Source: Psychrobacter sp. JCM 18901
Lineage (GTDB): Bacteria > Pseudomonadota > Gammaproteobacteria > Pseudomonadales > Moraxellaceae
Direction: 5' to 3'
DNA: 64,000 bases
Assembly: GCF_000586435.1 (NCBI RefSeq)
Contig: NZ_BAWH01000009.1
Coordinates: 1-64,000 of the forward strand
Below the pieces are notes generated by a model. It saw only the letters and a list, made by a program, of their open reading frames with translations, did not search any database and was not told the DNA's origin. Position numbers and translations under genes: made by a program. How positions within the stretch are numbered: the first letter of the stretch is position 1; each line of letters begins with the position of its first letter. Of this stretch, positions 20,615 to 31,995 are shown piece after piece.

Positions 20615-22307
20615 TTAACCTTTGATTGACCACTTATTAACCAATGGATAACGGCGCTCACGTCCGAAAGCTTTGTGGCTAATCTTTGTACCGATAGGAG
20701 ATTGCAAGCGTTTGTATTCGCTATTGTCTACCATTTTGATGACTTTGGCGACCATCTCAGCATCGAAGCCTTTATCAATAATCTCTTGATAGCCCATGTC
20801 TTCATCGATATATGACGTCAAGATACCATCTAACACATCGTAGTCAGGCAAGCTGTCTTGATCTTTTTGATCTGGACGTAATTCAGCTGATGGCGGACGA
20901 GTAATAACGCGCTCAGGAATAACCGGCGTATCCTCTAAACGGTTACGATAGCTCGCCAATTTATAAACTTGAGACTTATATACGTCTTTTAGTACGTCAA
21001 AGCCACCAGCCATGTCGCCATATAGTGTCGAGTAACCCACTGCCAATTCTGACTTGTTACCAGTCGTGATAACCAAATGACCGAATTTATTGGACAAGGC
21101 CATCAAAATAACACCGCGAGCGCGCGCTTGGATATTTTCTTCGGTAGTGTCCGCTGGCGACTTATTGAATAACGGCGCTAGCGTATGACGGATGCCTTCG
21201 ACAGCGTCAAAAATAGGGCAGACGGTGTAAGAAACATTTAAGCGACGTGCTTGGGCTTGAGCATCTTCTAGACTGATTTGAGAAGTGTATTCGTATGGCA
21301 TCATGACTGCATATACCTTGTCAGCGCCCAGAGCATCAACAGCGATACAGAGCGTCAATGCTGAGTCAATACCACCTGACAACCCGACAATAATGCCAGA
21401 GAATCCTGAATGGTTGACATAGTCGCGTAGACCGACGACTAACGCTTGATACATTTCAGATTCACGGCTCAAGGTTAGAGGCGCTTTGGTCTGCTCGTTG
21501 AATTTAGCAGTTTTGACGTCTAACGTAGCCAGTAGCAACTGGTTCATAAAGCGCGGCGCTTCATGAGCAATGCTACCGTCAGCTTGTACAGCCATAGAGC
21601 CACCATCAAACACTAGATCGTCTTGCCCGCCCACTGCGTTGACATAGACGATAGGTAGCTTGTTTTCACGGCTACGCTTGGCTAGCATGGTTTTGCGATT
21701 GTCTTGCTTTTCAATCTCAAAAGGTGAGGCGTTTAAGCTTACGATTAAATCAGCACCTTGTTTTTTTAAGCTCAGAGATAGGACCTTTTTCCCATAAATC
21801 TTCACAGATAAGCAGACCAATAGTAATGCCTTTATAGTCAAATAAAACTTGATTGCGACCTTTGTCGAAGTAGCGACGCTCATCAAACACGCCATAATTT
21901 GGCAAAATTTGCTTATGATAAAAGCCTTTTTGATGACCATTATGTAGGATGGCAGCAGAGTTAAAAGTACCGTGATGATCGACATGCGGATAGCCGACAA
22001 TCATGACGATATCATCGATATCACTCAAAGTAGACAAAGCGCTTTTGACGCGGCCAGACAAGCTTGGACGTAGCAATAAATCTTGTGGAGGGTAACCTAA
22101 CAGAGCTAACTCTGGGAATACGATAACGTCAGCACCTTGTTCGCGTGCTTGTAATGCTAGGGTACGCATTTTTTTCGACATTGGTTGCGATATCACCGAC
22201 CAAAAATGTGATTGAGCTAAAGCGAAAGTGACAGTATCTTGTGGTTTATTGGTCTTACTGGCTTCGTTTGAGGTATTAGAGTTGGGGTTATCAGTGTCTT
22301 TTGACAT
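20615..22307 (-). CDS. nadE: Glutamine-dependent NAD synthetase (three indels)
   Basis: Makes NAD from deamido-NAD using glutamine. The N-terminal nitrilase-type glutaminase domain shows VIVFPELALLGYPPQDLL, catalytic Lys in GFYHKQILPNYGVFDE and Cys in LLICEDLW. The C-terminal synthetase domain has GLSGGIDSALT and the later TTGNKSELAVGYSTLYGD. A T7 run at 21761-21767 (expected 6) splits the gene; with it fixed the join reads ELKKQGADLIVSLNASPFE. Earlier a lost base near 22200-22206 and an extra T in 22169-22175 cancel each other: between them about 12 residues are translated in the wrong frame, and the family sequence VGDIATNVEKM is recovered on correction. Corrected length is about 563. Confidence 0.95.
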
Positions 22308-23182
22308 TGTTATTGTTCCTATCGATATATTATTAAAATTTGATGTGTCTGTATTGATTTCAAATAAAATCAAAGTAAATCCGAAATTAACTCAAAACTG
22401 CGCTCTGGCATATCAAGCTCAAATATTGAGCTGATATGCTGAGTCTAAATTTCGTATAAGCCTTTATAAAAGACTTATGATTTTGCTCAAGTAACTCACT
22501 CTAAGTGATAGCGACACCCTAAAATGAGAACTTATGATAGTCTAAAAGAAGACGATATAAGCAGGTGTTGAAATCTGGCTCAAAGGATTCGATGTCTGTA
22601 CGATGATGTAAATAAACATGTGCAAATAAACTTAACTACACTGAAAAGCTTAAAATAATTGCTTTAGTATAACATCAATTGTCGCGACAAATAGAACGCA
22701 CCAGTGGATTCCCTTATAAGATAACAGTTTAAAAGCTGAACATAAAAGCAGTTTTCAATACATCATTTTTACACACTAAATTCATGCATTATGCGCTAGT
22801 CATTATCGTCGCCATCTAGTAAGCTTGCATAGACAAAGTTGTAAGTAAAGATTACAACAACGCGTTATATAATTCACACGCTTTATTGCATAATAAAGTG
22901 TGCTAGCTGCATTTTTATTGTGTTATCTATGATAATAAATTGCTATGAATTCACGCTATGGAACTGAACACAGTCATACTATTTAACTGTTATATTACTT
23001 AATCTTCATGTGAACTTATAAGTCTGTAGCAATATAAGTCCGACGCAATGCTTTTTTGTATGATTCGCAACTCTCGCTAATGGATACGGCTTACAGACAG
23101 TGTCTAAGAGCTGATATTCATCACACATTTATAAACTCGCCAGCAAAACTATCGTTTGCTGTCCGCTTTTGGTTTATACGCT
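22308..23182. other. Intergenic region, nadE / AI-2E permease
   Basis: About 875 AT-rich bases between divergent genes. No ORF with family character, no tRNA-like fold and no strong hairpin with a T run is visible. Its size is larger than needed for two promoters. Confidence 0.45.
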
Positions 23183-24309
23183 ATGATTGAAAACTGGACA
23201 AAAGAATTTATTATTCAGCGCTTATTAGCAATTACGTTGCTAGTAGTGCTGTTCGTATTGTGTTTTCAAGTGGTGCAGTTTTTTATTGTACCAGCGCTGT
23301 GGGCAGCGATTTTGGCCTATGTGACTTTTCCTATTTATAATTTCTTCCATGAAAAGGTGAAGCTAAGCCAGATTTTAGTGCCGCTATTATGACGGTGAGC
23401 ATTTCACTGATAATTGGCGTGCCAGTGGTTATCGGTGTGTTTATCTTGCAACAAGAAGCTTTGAGTTTAATCAGTAATTTGATTTACCGTATCAAGGTAG
23501 GTTACTTAGATGTGCCTGACTCCCTCAAAGATTTACCTATCATCGGTCAGCAAGTCAAAGACGTGCTGTGGCGTATCAACAAAAACCCAGAAGGGACGCT
23601 AGAAGCTTTTCGCATTTGGGTTCAGTCGCATTTATATTATGGCAAAATAGCCTTTGATGTGGTGTTCAGTAGTTTGGCCAAACTCGGTATGGCGTTAATG
23701 ACGCTTTTCTTCTTTTACCGAGATGGCACCAGTCTGGTTCGGCAGATTCGTCAAGCGCTGCGTAACATCATCGGCAATCGCATCGACGGTTACATCGATT
23801 CTGTGGGTACAACCACACGTGCCGTAGTCTACGGTATTGGTTTAACAGCGTTGGCACAGGCGACACTGGCAGGTATCGGCTATTACTTCGCTGGTGCACC
23901 AAGTCCTATTTTATTGACCATTGTTACTTTTATTATTGCCTTGATTCCGTTTGGCACGCCATTCGTTTGGGGCGGGGTATCGATTTGGCTGTTGAGCCAA
24001 GGACATACTGCAGAGGGTATTGGATTGGCACTATGGGGTGTACTGGTAATTAGCTGGGTGGATAATTTGATTCGTCCTATCGTCATTAGCGGCGCGACCA
24101 AAATCCCTTTTATCATTATTTTTATTGGTGTATTAGGTGGTCTAACAGCGTTTGGTTTTGTTGGTTTGTTTATTGGGCCTGTCGTATTGGCTATCGGGCT
24201 TGCAGTATGGCGCGAGTGGATATCGCAGCATAAGAATGAGATATTTGCTCAGCAAGAGGTGATGCTTTCTGACTCTCGTGCGATAGATCCTGTGCACGAG
24301 CCAGAATAA
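23183..24309 (+). CDS. AI-2E family (PerM-type) permease, frame broken once
   Basis: Integral membrane protein of the UPF0118/AI-2E transporter family, with about eight hydrophobic segments and the typical pattern of three N-terminal helices, a hydrophilic central region (about residues 90-150) and conserved LIPFGTPFVWGGVSIW and WVDNLIRPIVISG. Substrate unknown: only some members export autoinducer-2. The frame breaks between 23357 and 23375; adding one base, for example a G at 23358, gives HEKGEAKPDFSAAIMTVSIS. Start ATG 23183 (MIENWTKEF) fits the family better than the upstream TTG. Corrected length is about 375. Confidence 0.85.
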
Positions 24310-24360
24310 TGAGTCGCTAGCAAATACGATGTAAAAAATTATCGATAGAGATGATGAATA

Positions 24361-25527
24361 ATGACAAATGAGAATATGGCAGATTTGACGAATAATAAGA
24401 CCGATAAATTAAGTACAATTAAAAATATCACTATTTTAGCGGATAGCAACATCGCCAGTCTGAATGATTTTTTTAATGATGCTATGCTTGGTCAGCTGAC
24501 TGAGCATACGGTTGAGATTATTACTGTCGCTGGTCGAGATATTGATGCAGCGCTACTTACCGAAGTACAGCCAGATGTGCTGCTGATACGCTCTGTGACG
24601 AAAGTAAATGAAGCGCTATTGGCTGACAATAACAGCGTGCAGTTTGTTGGGTCTGCGACTATTGGTACCGACCATGTAGATCAAGATTATCTAGCGTCTC
24701 GCAATATCACTTTTGCCAATGCGGCTGGTTGTAGCAAGCATTCTGTGGCTCAGTATGTGTTGACGGCTGTTTTTACTTTGTGTCCGCAGTATTGGCAGCA
24801 GTCGGCGTCATTAACCTTAGGTATCATTGGCCTTGGCAATATCGGCAGTACACTTGCTCAATATGCCTATGATCTGGGTTGGCAGGTGCTAGGTTATGAT
24901 CCCCTGTTGCCAGCCTCTAAAACTAACAATGCTAGCTTGGAGCAGGTACTTAGCCAAAGTGACGTAGTTAGTCTGCATGTGCCTTTGACTAATGAGAAGA
25001 ATGCGACGAATCTTAAAGGTAGTAATTATCCAACACGTCACCTTATCAACGCAGCTGCATTAGCAATGATGCCTGCCGATACGATGTTAATTAATAGTGC
25101 GCGCGGACCTGTAATCGAGGAAAGTGCGCTTGAAGCAGATATTGAGCGTACTGGACGTCAAGTGGTGCTAGATGTGTTTGAGCATGAGCCAGAAATTGCA
25201 GCAAGCTTATTATCCAAACTTGCTATTGCCACACCGCATATCGCTGGCTATACGCTAGAAGGTAAGCTGCGTGGCACACAAATCATTTATGATGCCTTGT
25301 GTGAAAAATTATCGATACCTCCAGCTCAATCTATGTCCAATCTGCTACCGCTAAATGTGTTCTTATGGTCTGAATTAAAATCGTATCCAGACAGACTGCC
25401 AAAGTTTTATGACATCATGCAAGATGATGACTTGTTGCGCAATAAAGCAGTTGATAGGCAAGTAAATGGTGCTGACTTCGACGGTCTGAGACGTGACTAC
25501 CACCTGCGTCGTGAGTGGCAGTTTTAA
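24361..25527 (+). CDS. pdxB: Erythronate-4-phosphate dehydrogenase PdxB
   Basis: NAD-dependent D-2-hydroxyacid dehydrogenase that catalyses the second step of pyridoxal phosphate synthesis. FVGSATIGTDHVD, the Rossmann motif GIIGLGNIGSTLA, INSARGPVIEE, LDVFEHEPE and the catalytic His in TPHIAGYTLEGK are present. The ANAAGCSKHSVAQYV block is typical of PdxB rather than other family members. 388 residues, frame intact. epmA follows 50 bases later on the same strand. Confidence 0.94.
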   Translation: MTNENMADLTNNKTDKLSTIKNITILADSNIASLNDFFNDAMLGQLTEHTVEIITVAGRDIDAALLTEVQPDVLLIRSVTKVNEALLADNNSVQFVGSATIGTDHVDQDYLASRNITFANAAGCSKHSVAQYVLTAVFTLCPQYWQQSASLTLGIIGLGNIGSTLAQYAYDLGWQVLGYDPLLPASKTNNASLEQVLSQSDVVSLHVPLTNEKNATNLKGSNYPTRHLINAAALAMMPADTMLINSARGPVIEESALEADIERTGRQVVLDVFEHEPEIAASLLSKLAIATPHIAGYTLEGKLRGTQIIYDALCEKLSIPPAQSMSNLLPLNVFLWSELKSYPDRLPKFYDIMQDDDLLRNKAVDRQVNGADFDGLRRDYHLRREWQF

Positions 25528-25577
25528 TTAAACAAGATACTGAGCAACCAATTATTCATCAGTCGCAGTAGAGCCCA

Positions 25578-26608
25578 ATGACTCAAGCAAACAACATTTC
25601 TTCGCAGCTTATTACTTCTAATCCTAGCTACGCGCCAACCATGACACTTGCGATGGCACAACAGCGCGCGCAATTTATCAGTAATATTCGTCAGTTTTTT
25701 TACCAGTCGACAAGTGCTAGAAGTGCAAACACCGCTATTATCCCAAGCAGGCAATACAGACACTTTTTTTGCAGTCTGTAGCAGCTCATGTGACCTATCA
25801 GGACCGTCCACGCACTTATTATTTGCATACCTCGCCTGAATTTGCGATGAAGCGTTTATTGGCCAGCTGGCAAGTACCTATTTATCAGATTTGTCCTGTC
25901 TTCCGTGATAACGAAATAGGCACGCGTCATAATATTGAATTTACGATGCTTGAATGGTATCAACCGAATTATAGTCTGGACGAGATGGCAACTGAACTTA
26001 ATGAGTTGTTAGAAACACTTTATGGTCATTCAATTGTGATGAGTCATTATCGCTATGTCGATGCCTTTATGGACTTCGTGGGCATCCATCCGTTGACAGC
26101 GAGTTTAACTGCATTGCAAGCCGTGGCAGAAGATATGTGTTTGACAGGATTTGATTTTAATAGTGCTGATGATAGCGAAGAAAACCGTCGCCAAAGCTGG
26201 TTGGATTTATTATTCAGTCATGCCGTAGAGCCAAATCTGGGCCATGATTTGCCAACATTGATTATAGAGTATCCACCTGCGACCGCTGCGTTAGCGAAGA
26301 CCGCTATGGATAAAGACGGTAATAAAATTGCAAAACGTTTCGAGCTGTATATCAATGGCATTGAGATTGCCAATGCTTATGATGAGCTAGCAGATGGTCA
26401 AGCATTGCGAGACCGTTTTGAACAAGACAATCAATTACGCGCGCGTCATAATCTACCTCAAATGCCAGTTGATGAACATCTATTAGCTGCCTCCAATGAT
26501 TTGATGCCATGTAGTGGTATCGCAGTCGGTATGGATAGATTGCTAATGGTGTTGACAGGTGCAAGCAGCTTGGAAAAAGTCATTCCTTTTCCCAGTGGGC
26601 AAGCATAA
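25578..26608 (+). CDS. epmA: EF-P beta-lysine ligase EpmA (frame broken twice)
   Basis: Lysyl-tRNA-synthetase-like enzyme (GenX/PoxA) that attaches (R)-beta-lysine to elongation factor P. Class II motifs: YLHTSPEFAMKRLLA, FRDNEIGTRHNIEFTMLEWY (motif 2), and GIAVGMDRLLM (motif 3). Two T7 runs (25695-25701 and 25764-25770, each expected 6) break the frame; correction gives RQFFTSRQVLEVQTPLLSQA and NTDTFLQSVAAHV, matching the family. Corrected length about 342. No anticodon-binding domain, as expected. Confidence 0.95.
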
Positions 26609-26653
26609 TTGAAAGAGCGTCTTTAGATTAGTTGTAATCTAAATATATAATAA

Positions 26654-26708
26654 AAAGGTCGTTGCCGATTTACCAACTATATATTGGCGAATCGATAACG
26701 ACCTTTTG
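26654..26708. terminator. Bidirectional terminator after epmA
   Basis: AAAAGGTCGTTGCCGATT and AATCGATAACGACCTTTT form a long stem with one mismatch, between convergent genes. Confidence 0.85.
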
Positions 26709-26765
26709 TATTGGCTGCTTTTAAAATCTAGCGTCCACAACCAATTTTGCTACTGCTAAATTTAT

Positions 26766-27407
26766 TTATACCGTAGAAACTGCTTCATTGATATCAATGT
26801 CACCATTGTGTAGGTTGAAGACTTTGCCTATGGTGTTATCTGCGGTTAGCACCGCGGCTAGCGTTGTCGCTACATCTTCGATGGCATTCTCACCAGAGCT
26901 GGTATCATTAATAGTGATTTTACCTGTACCGTCACGCTCTTTCAGTGCACCCGGCTGTACGATTGTATAGTCGAGTGAGCTATTATTCACGAGCCAATGA
27001 TCAGCGTAATGCTTAGAGATATAGTAGTCTTTTAGATCTGCAATGTTAGGGTTGTTATCCCATTTCTCAGTTTCTAGCGAAAAGACAGAGCTAAGCATAA
27101 TATAGCGTTTGATACCTTTGTCTTGCGCGGCTTGCATGGTTTTTACTGCACCGTGTAAGTCGACCTCTAATACATCTTTACCACCAGATCCTGCAACAAA
27201 ATAGACAGCATCAATATCTTGATCCAGTTGTTTCTCGATAGACTCTTTGCTGGCGGTAATATCCAAATCTAGCTGAGTATAGCTGTCATTGTCAAACAGC
27301 TTTTTTTCTTGGCGAGTCGTACCAATTACTTGGTGTTCGTCAGCTAATAATTGCTTAACCAATTCACCACCGACACGGCCACTGGCACCAACGACTAAAA
27401 TTTTCAT
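26766..27407 (-). CDS. NAD(P)-binding NmrA/SDR-like oxidoreductase
   Basis: A 213-residue atypical short-chain dehydrogenase (NAD(P)H-binding, YwnB-type). The Rossmann motif is GASGRVGG at the N-terminus; the middle has VYFVAGSGGKDVLEVDLHGAV and the YISKHYADHWLV segment replaces the classical YxxxK. Substrate unknown. ATG 27407 is preferred over 27413 because AGGA lies six bases before it. Single gene between terminators. Confidence 0.82.
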   Translation of the reverse strand: MKILVVGASGRVGGELVKQLLADEHQVIGTTRQEKKLFDNDSYTQLDLDITASKESIEKQLDQDIDAVYFVAGSGGKDVLEVDLHGAVKTMQAAQDKGIKRYIMLSSVFSLETEKWDNNPNIADLKDYYISKHYADHWLVNNSSLDYTIVQPGALKERDGTGKITINDTSSGENAIEDVATTLAAVLTADNTIGKVFNLHNGDIDINEAVSTV

Positions 27408-27642
27408 AACCATTCCTATTCTTATTTAAATGCTATTGTTTAAGTTATTCAGTAAGTTTATTTATCTTAAAAACCAAATATAGAGTAACAAAGATAGGTA
27501 GCACGCTTCGTTATAAAGCGTGCTGATTGAATAGTGTTTGGTTATAGAGTGTATACCGTTTGCAAGGAAGCAAACGTTGGCTAAATAATGTTACTTAATA
27601 GAAGACATGATGGGTAGGCGTCAGATAGAACCATAAAAGGCA

Positions 27643-28093
27643 TTAACGAACCAAGCGATTAAGCCCATCAGCAAAGGCTTTTTTTATCTCGATCACCGTA
27701 GGGTTTTTGTCCGCTCATTTCCTGTAACTCTAGGACACCAGTACCGCGCATAGTATCCATAAAGTCGCGCATATTGAGCTTTTGCTTGATGTTGTTCTTA
27801 TCATAGACCACGCCGCGCGTCGTCAGTACCATACCACCTTTATCCAAAATGTCATTGGCTAAAGGGATATCGCTAGTGATAGCCAAGTCACCAGCCTGTA
27901 TCTGCTCGACGATATAATCATCCGCTTTGTCGAAACCTGACGGTACGACAGTCATAACAAGTAGGGGCGACTTGCGTAGCTTGATCGGCTGATTGGCCAC
28001 AAATATAGTCATGGTCTTGGTACGTTCAGCCGTTTTAATAATCAAATCTTTGGCAATCAATGGCACCGAGTCTGCGTCCACCCAAATCTGCAT
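27643..28093 (-). CDS. yaiI: YaiI/UPF0178 family protein (reads as fused to purK)
   Basis: A 149-residue YaiI/YqxD family (DUF188) protein with a PIN-like fold of unknown role. Hallmarks: MQIWVDADSVP, VVPSGFDKADDYI, AGDLAITSDIPLANDI and GVVYDKNNIKQKL. In the raw sequence it is continuous with PurK, but this depends on an extra T in the seven-base run at 28096-28102. With six, purK stops at TAATG, where yaiI starts. A second T7 run at 27679-27685 (expected 6) truncates the end; corrected it reads DKKAFADGLNRLVR. A true fusion cannot be wholly excluded. Confidence 0.85.
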
Positions 28094-29470
28094 TATTTTT
28101 TTAGCCTTCTCAGATTTTGATGGAGGAGTATTCAGGCTGCCTGTTTGGCTATCTTTAGTGTCTAGTTCATCAGCTGTGGCATCATTTTGAACACTGTTCT
28201 GAGCACTGTTTTTAGGATTACTCTTAGTATCCACATCTGCTTTACTAGGCTGAGTATCTACAATTGCATACTCTTTATCTAGGCCAACCTTGTTTGGCAA
28301 GATAGCAACCAATTTTGCCATAGCAGGCTCTAAATCAGTCACGTCATTAGGCATCAGGGTTATATGAGCAATCTTACGATCGTCACGCTCAGCCTTATGA
28401 TAGCTATGATAATGAGCGCCATCGATATTTAGCACTGCACTGATATCGGGATATTGACCCAGTACATTCACCATAATTGCAGGATGGACGTTATCTGTAT
28501 CGCCTAATGGCAAGTTGACTACGGCACGGATATGATTTTCAAACTGGCTGGTGATAGCGCCTTCGATACTCCAGTGTCCAGAGTTGTGGACTCGTGGTGC
28601 GATCTCATTCGCCAGTATCGCATTATGACCGCGAGCATCTTTAGTGACGAACAATTCAAGCGCCATAACGCCAACATAGTCCAAATGGTTCATGACTTTA
28701 GTAATAGCATCGGTTGCTTGCTGGAACAGGTGACTCGTGCCAACAGCAGGGGCTTGAGTTTTGGCCAATATACCGTTGTGATGATGGTTTTCGACCAAAT
28801 CGTAACAGCGTACCTGACCGTTTTGCGCTCTTGCTGCAATGATAGAGACTTCACGGCTAAAGTTAATAAAACCTTCAGCAATTAACGGCGCAGGTGTTGG
28901 CGTGAGTGAGCCTTTACCATTGACAGCGTCTTTTAGATCTAGCCAAGCAGTTTTAATATCACTGTCCTGCTTGATGACGAACTGTCCTTTGCCATCGTAA
29001 CCACCTCGGCTGGTCTTCAGAACGATAGGCAGGCCTAATTCTTTACAAGCGTGCTTGAGCTCAGCTTCAGAATTTACTTCCATAAATGGCACGGTTGCAA
29101 TATCAAGCGTGTTGAACATCTGCTTTTCTTTTAGACGATCTTGAGCGATATCAAGCGCAATCAATGGTGGAAACATGCCTTGCTTGCTGCCAGATTTCGA
29201 CAAGCTAACCAGCTGTTCGACCGTAGACGTTGGCGTGTTTTCAAACTCTAAGGTAAAGACATCCGCTGCTGCGATAAAGTCTTCTAATTGATCGCTATGA
29301 AAGACCCGACCGTATAAGCTGGCAGGGCATTCTGGATTATCTTCTAAGAATACACATTGGTAACCCAATGGCATGGCGGCTTCGGCAAGCATCATACCAA
29401 GCTGACCACCGCCTAAAATACCGATGGTACGAATGGTTTGGGTAACAGGATAAGCGTTTGCTGTAGTCAT
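28093..29470 (-). CDS. purK: N5-carboxyaminoimidazole ribonucleotide synthase PurK
   Basis: ATP-grasp enzyme of purine synthesis that carboxylates AIR for PurE. GILGGGQLGMMLAEAA (N-terminal), VLKTSRGGYDGKGQ (ATP-grasp), VMALELFVT, NEIAPRVHNSGHWSIEGA and FENHIRAVVNLPLG are all present. After the core (about residue 395) a hydrophilic tail rich in Asp, Ser and Asn runs to residue 458, which is unusual for PurK. The extra base in the T run 28096-28102 removes its stop. Downstream of purE on the same strand, with a hairpin between them. Confidence 0.94.
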
Positions 29471-29545
29471 GGCAGGCTCTTTGAATAAAAGTGAATAAGG
29501 TGTTTGGGCTATGAAAATCTAAAACTCAATGGGTGAAAATAGGAA

Positions 29546-29566
29546 AAGGTGCACTGTATGCACCTT
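29546..29566 (-). terminator. Hairpin with T tract between purE and purK
   Basis: On the minus strand AAGGTGCATACAGTGCACCTT is followed by TT. It resembles a weak intrinsic terminator in the purE-purK spacer and could reduce purK relative to purE. Confidence 0.5.
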
Positions 29567-29667
29567 ATCTCTACTCAGAATTGCTTAAAAGTATATATTG
29601 ATAGCTTCAATCGTTAAGCCTTCAATCTAAAAGACGCTGCTATAAGAGCTGATCGATTTATATTTAC

Positions 29668-30219
29668 CTAAGGATTGATAATACCTGGTGTTGGGCTAGC
29701 GAGAATGGTCTCAGTCTGAGACTGGCGCATCTGATCGAGCTTAGTAGCAATCGTATCATCATGCAATGCCAATACTTGAATTGCAAGTAGGGCAGCGTTA
29801 TAAGCACCAGCAGCACCAATCGCCAAAGTACCAACAGCGACGCCTTTTGGCATTTGTACGATAGACAGTAGACTATCCCAACCGCTCAGCATAGATGACT
29901 TTACAGGGACACCAAAAACAGGTAGCGGCGTTTGACTGGCACACATACCTGGCAGATGAGCGGCACCGCCTGCACCAGCGATGATCACTTGTAGACCATT
30001 ATCTTTTGCACTTTTGGCATAATCAAATAATCTGTCAGGCGTACGGTGTGCAGAGACAACTTCACAATCAAAAGCAATGTCAAAGTCTGCAAGCAATTGC
30101 GCAGCAGCACTCATAGTTGCCCAGTCAGACTGCGAACCCATGATAATGCCGACTTTTGGCTGACCAGCAGGAGAGGTAATTGGACCGTTCTGGTTAGCAG
30201 CAGTATTCGTGGTGCTCAT
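29668..30219 (-). CDS. purE: N5-CAIR mutase PurE
   Basis: Converts N5-CAIR to [17 protein letters not shown], the catalytic-site [22 protein letters not shown] and [19 protein letters not shown] are characteristic. 183 residues, with a short N-terminal extension of about 22 residues before the core. Frame intact. First gene of purE-purK-yaiI. Confidence 0.95.
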   Translation of the reverse strand: MSTTNTAANQNGPITSPAGQPKVGIIMGSQSDWATMSAAAQLLADFDIAFDCEVVSAHRTPDRLFDYAKSAKDNGLQVIIAGAGGAAHLPGMCASQTPLPVFGVPVKSSMLSGWDSLLSIVQMPKGVAVGTLAIGAAGAYNAALLAIQVLALHDDTIATKLDQMRQSQTETILASPTPGIINP

Positions 30220-30326
30220 GATTGGATATCCTCAAAAAGACCATCATACAAAAATTTTGCTACACTCGTAAAGCCAAGTTTGACTTTTAATACTGGTATG
30301 GCGTTAATTGCAGTGATATCACGATT

Positions 30327-31283
30327 TTATGTTTGCTTTTCATCGTGATAATGCTGAACAAAATGCTTGGCCGTCAATGGTAATGGTTGTTCGGTATCTA
30401 ACTGGTAGCAGGTCAAATAACCGCTATCCACTGCTGCAGAGTAGTCGGTACAGGCAACTTGTGGACTGAGTGGCTCAGGGGTACCAGTGAGCCAATAATG
30501 CCCGACGAACACAGGTTTATGAGTTTTTAGCGCAAATTCTATATTTTCAGCCAGCGCATCAAGTGGTATCTGCGCCAACGCGGACGATGGAGCACGAGAC
30601 ACTTCACGAAGTGTGCGTGTATTTAACTCATCTAGCCACCAGCGTACTCGTACTCGTGTACGCTCAGTACCTTCTTTATCTACCATCACAATGCCATCAG
30701 GTAAGCTTGTTTCAACCCCTTTTAGTACTCGCTCTAAAGCGTCAAAGGCGATGGTATCTTCTTTAGCCGTCGCGATTAAACCTGCTGGAGTCAGACAGTT
30801 ATCGTCAGTCAGAAGGGGTTTTAGTATTGCCATGCTATCTGTATCCCAGCAAGCATGTACAAAACAGGCGTAGTCGGTCTCAATCCATAATGGAATTTCG
30901 TATAAACGCTGCAACCAGTACTCATGTTGCTCTGAGCCAAATGGTATCTCTGCTAAAAACGCCTCGTGTTGGCGTCTGTGGATGTCGTTGTGCGAGCGTA
31001 AATACTGGCTAGTATTATCGGGATCGCGCGTGGCATATGCCAATGCATTATATTCATGGTTGCCCATCACTGCATCGGCTACATCGGCATCTAGCATTGC
31101 AAAGACAATCTCTAACGTGGCTAATTGCTGCGAACCACGATCGATCAAATCGCCGATAAACAACGCCCTGTGACCTGTTGGTGGCACGAAATGCTGACCG
31201 TTATGCTCATAGCCCAACTGATGCAGCAGACCGATCAGTTTGTCTGCATAACCATGTATATCACCGATAATATCTATAATCAT
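30327..31283 (-). CDS. Metallophosphoesterase (calcineurin-like)
   Basis: A 318-residue phosphoesterase with the metal motifs DIIGDIHG (GDxHG), FIGDLIDRG (GDxxDRG), VMGNHEYNAL (GNHE) and GHYWL near the C-terminus. It resembles the PrpE/ApaH group of protein phosphatases and dinucleoside tetraphosphatases, but a C-terminal region richer in Trp and Arg (RVRVRWWLDEL) sets it apart. The physiological substrate is not known. Frame intact; monocistronic by appearance. Confidence 0.87.
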   Translation of the reverse strand: MIIDIIGDIHGYADKLIGLLHQLGYEHNGQHFVPPTGHRALFIGDLIDRGSQQLATLEIVFAMLDADVADAVMGNHEYNALAYATRDPDNTSQYLRSHNDIHRRQHEAFLAEIPFGSEQHEYWLQRLYEIPLWIETDYACFVHACWDTDSMAILKPLLTDDNCLTPAGLIATAKEDTIAFDALERVLKGVETSLPDGIVMVDKEGTERTRVRVRWWLDELNTRTLREVSRAPSSALAQIPLDALAENIEFALKTHKPVFVGHYWLTGTPEPLSPQVACTDYSAAVDSGYLTCYQLDTEQPLPLTAKHFVQHYHDEKQT

Positions 31284-31386
31284 AATGTATTACTAAATCT
31301 CAAATGTAGAAGTGTACCCTGCGCAAAATAGAGTTTATAAAGTATAACTGTGTTTAAAGTGATAGCTTTACTATACGTAAAAATGT

Positions 31387-31995
31387 CTAAAATCCCGGTG
31401 ATAGCAACGCATTGATAAAATGCGGTAGTACTTTTGGTTCCAAAACAATTGTGGCGATAACGCCAAATGCGCCGCCCCACATATGAGCCATGTGATTGAT
31501 ATTTGAGCCACCGCGTCGATCCGCATAGATACTATAAAATATATAAGCCACGGCAAATAGTATCGCAGGAATAGGAATCACGGCAAAGAGGTAAATTCTC
31601 TCCCATGGTGCTAACAGAATAAAAGCAAACAGCACAGCTGATACGCCGCCTGATGCGCCTAGACTCAAATAACTGGCGTTGTTCTTATTTTTCACGTAAC
31701 TTGGAATCATGGCAACGATAATTGCCAACACATAAAAGACTACAAAACCGTAGCCAAATAAAAACGGCTGATATAGTCCTTCAATAGCACGCCCAAAGAA
31801 ATACAAAGTAAACATATTGAAGAGCAAATGCATACTATCAGCATGAATAAAGCCGTGGGTCACAAAACGATCCCATTGCCCATTGTTGACTGCTGGCGGA
31901 TAAAAAATCAATCGATTAAATAGCGTCTTGTTTTGCCAAGCCAATAAGCTGACAATAACGGTAATAATGATAATAAGCGTCGTATGGTTTAACAA
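31387..31995 (-). CDS. Rhomboid family intramembrane serine protease
   Basis: A 202-residue polytopic protein with six hydrophobic segments. The catalytic Ser is in GASGGVSAVLFAF (TM4) and the catalytic His in HMAHMWGGAFG (TM6); HADSMHLLFNMFTLYFFG is the L1/TM2 signature. Cleaves substrates within the membrane; substrate unknown. Frame intact. Confidence 0.93.
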   Translation of the reverse strand: MLNHTTLIIIITVIVSLLAWQNKTLFNRLIFYPPAVNNGQWDRFVTHGFIHADSMHLLFNMFTLYFFGRAIEGLYQPFLFGYGFVVFYVLAIIVAMIPSYVKNKNNASYLSLGASGGVSAVLFAFILLAPWERIYLFAVIPIPAILFAVAYIFYSIYADRRGGSNINHMAHMWGGAFGVIATIVLEPKVLPHFINALLSPGF

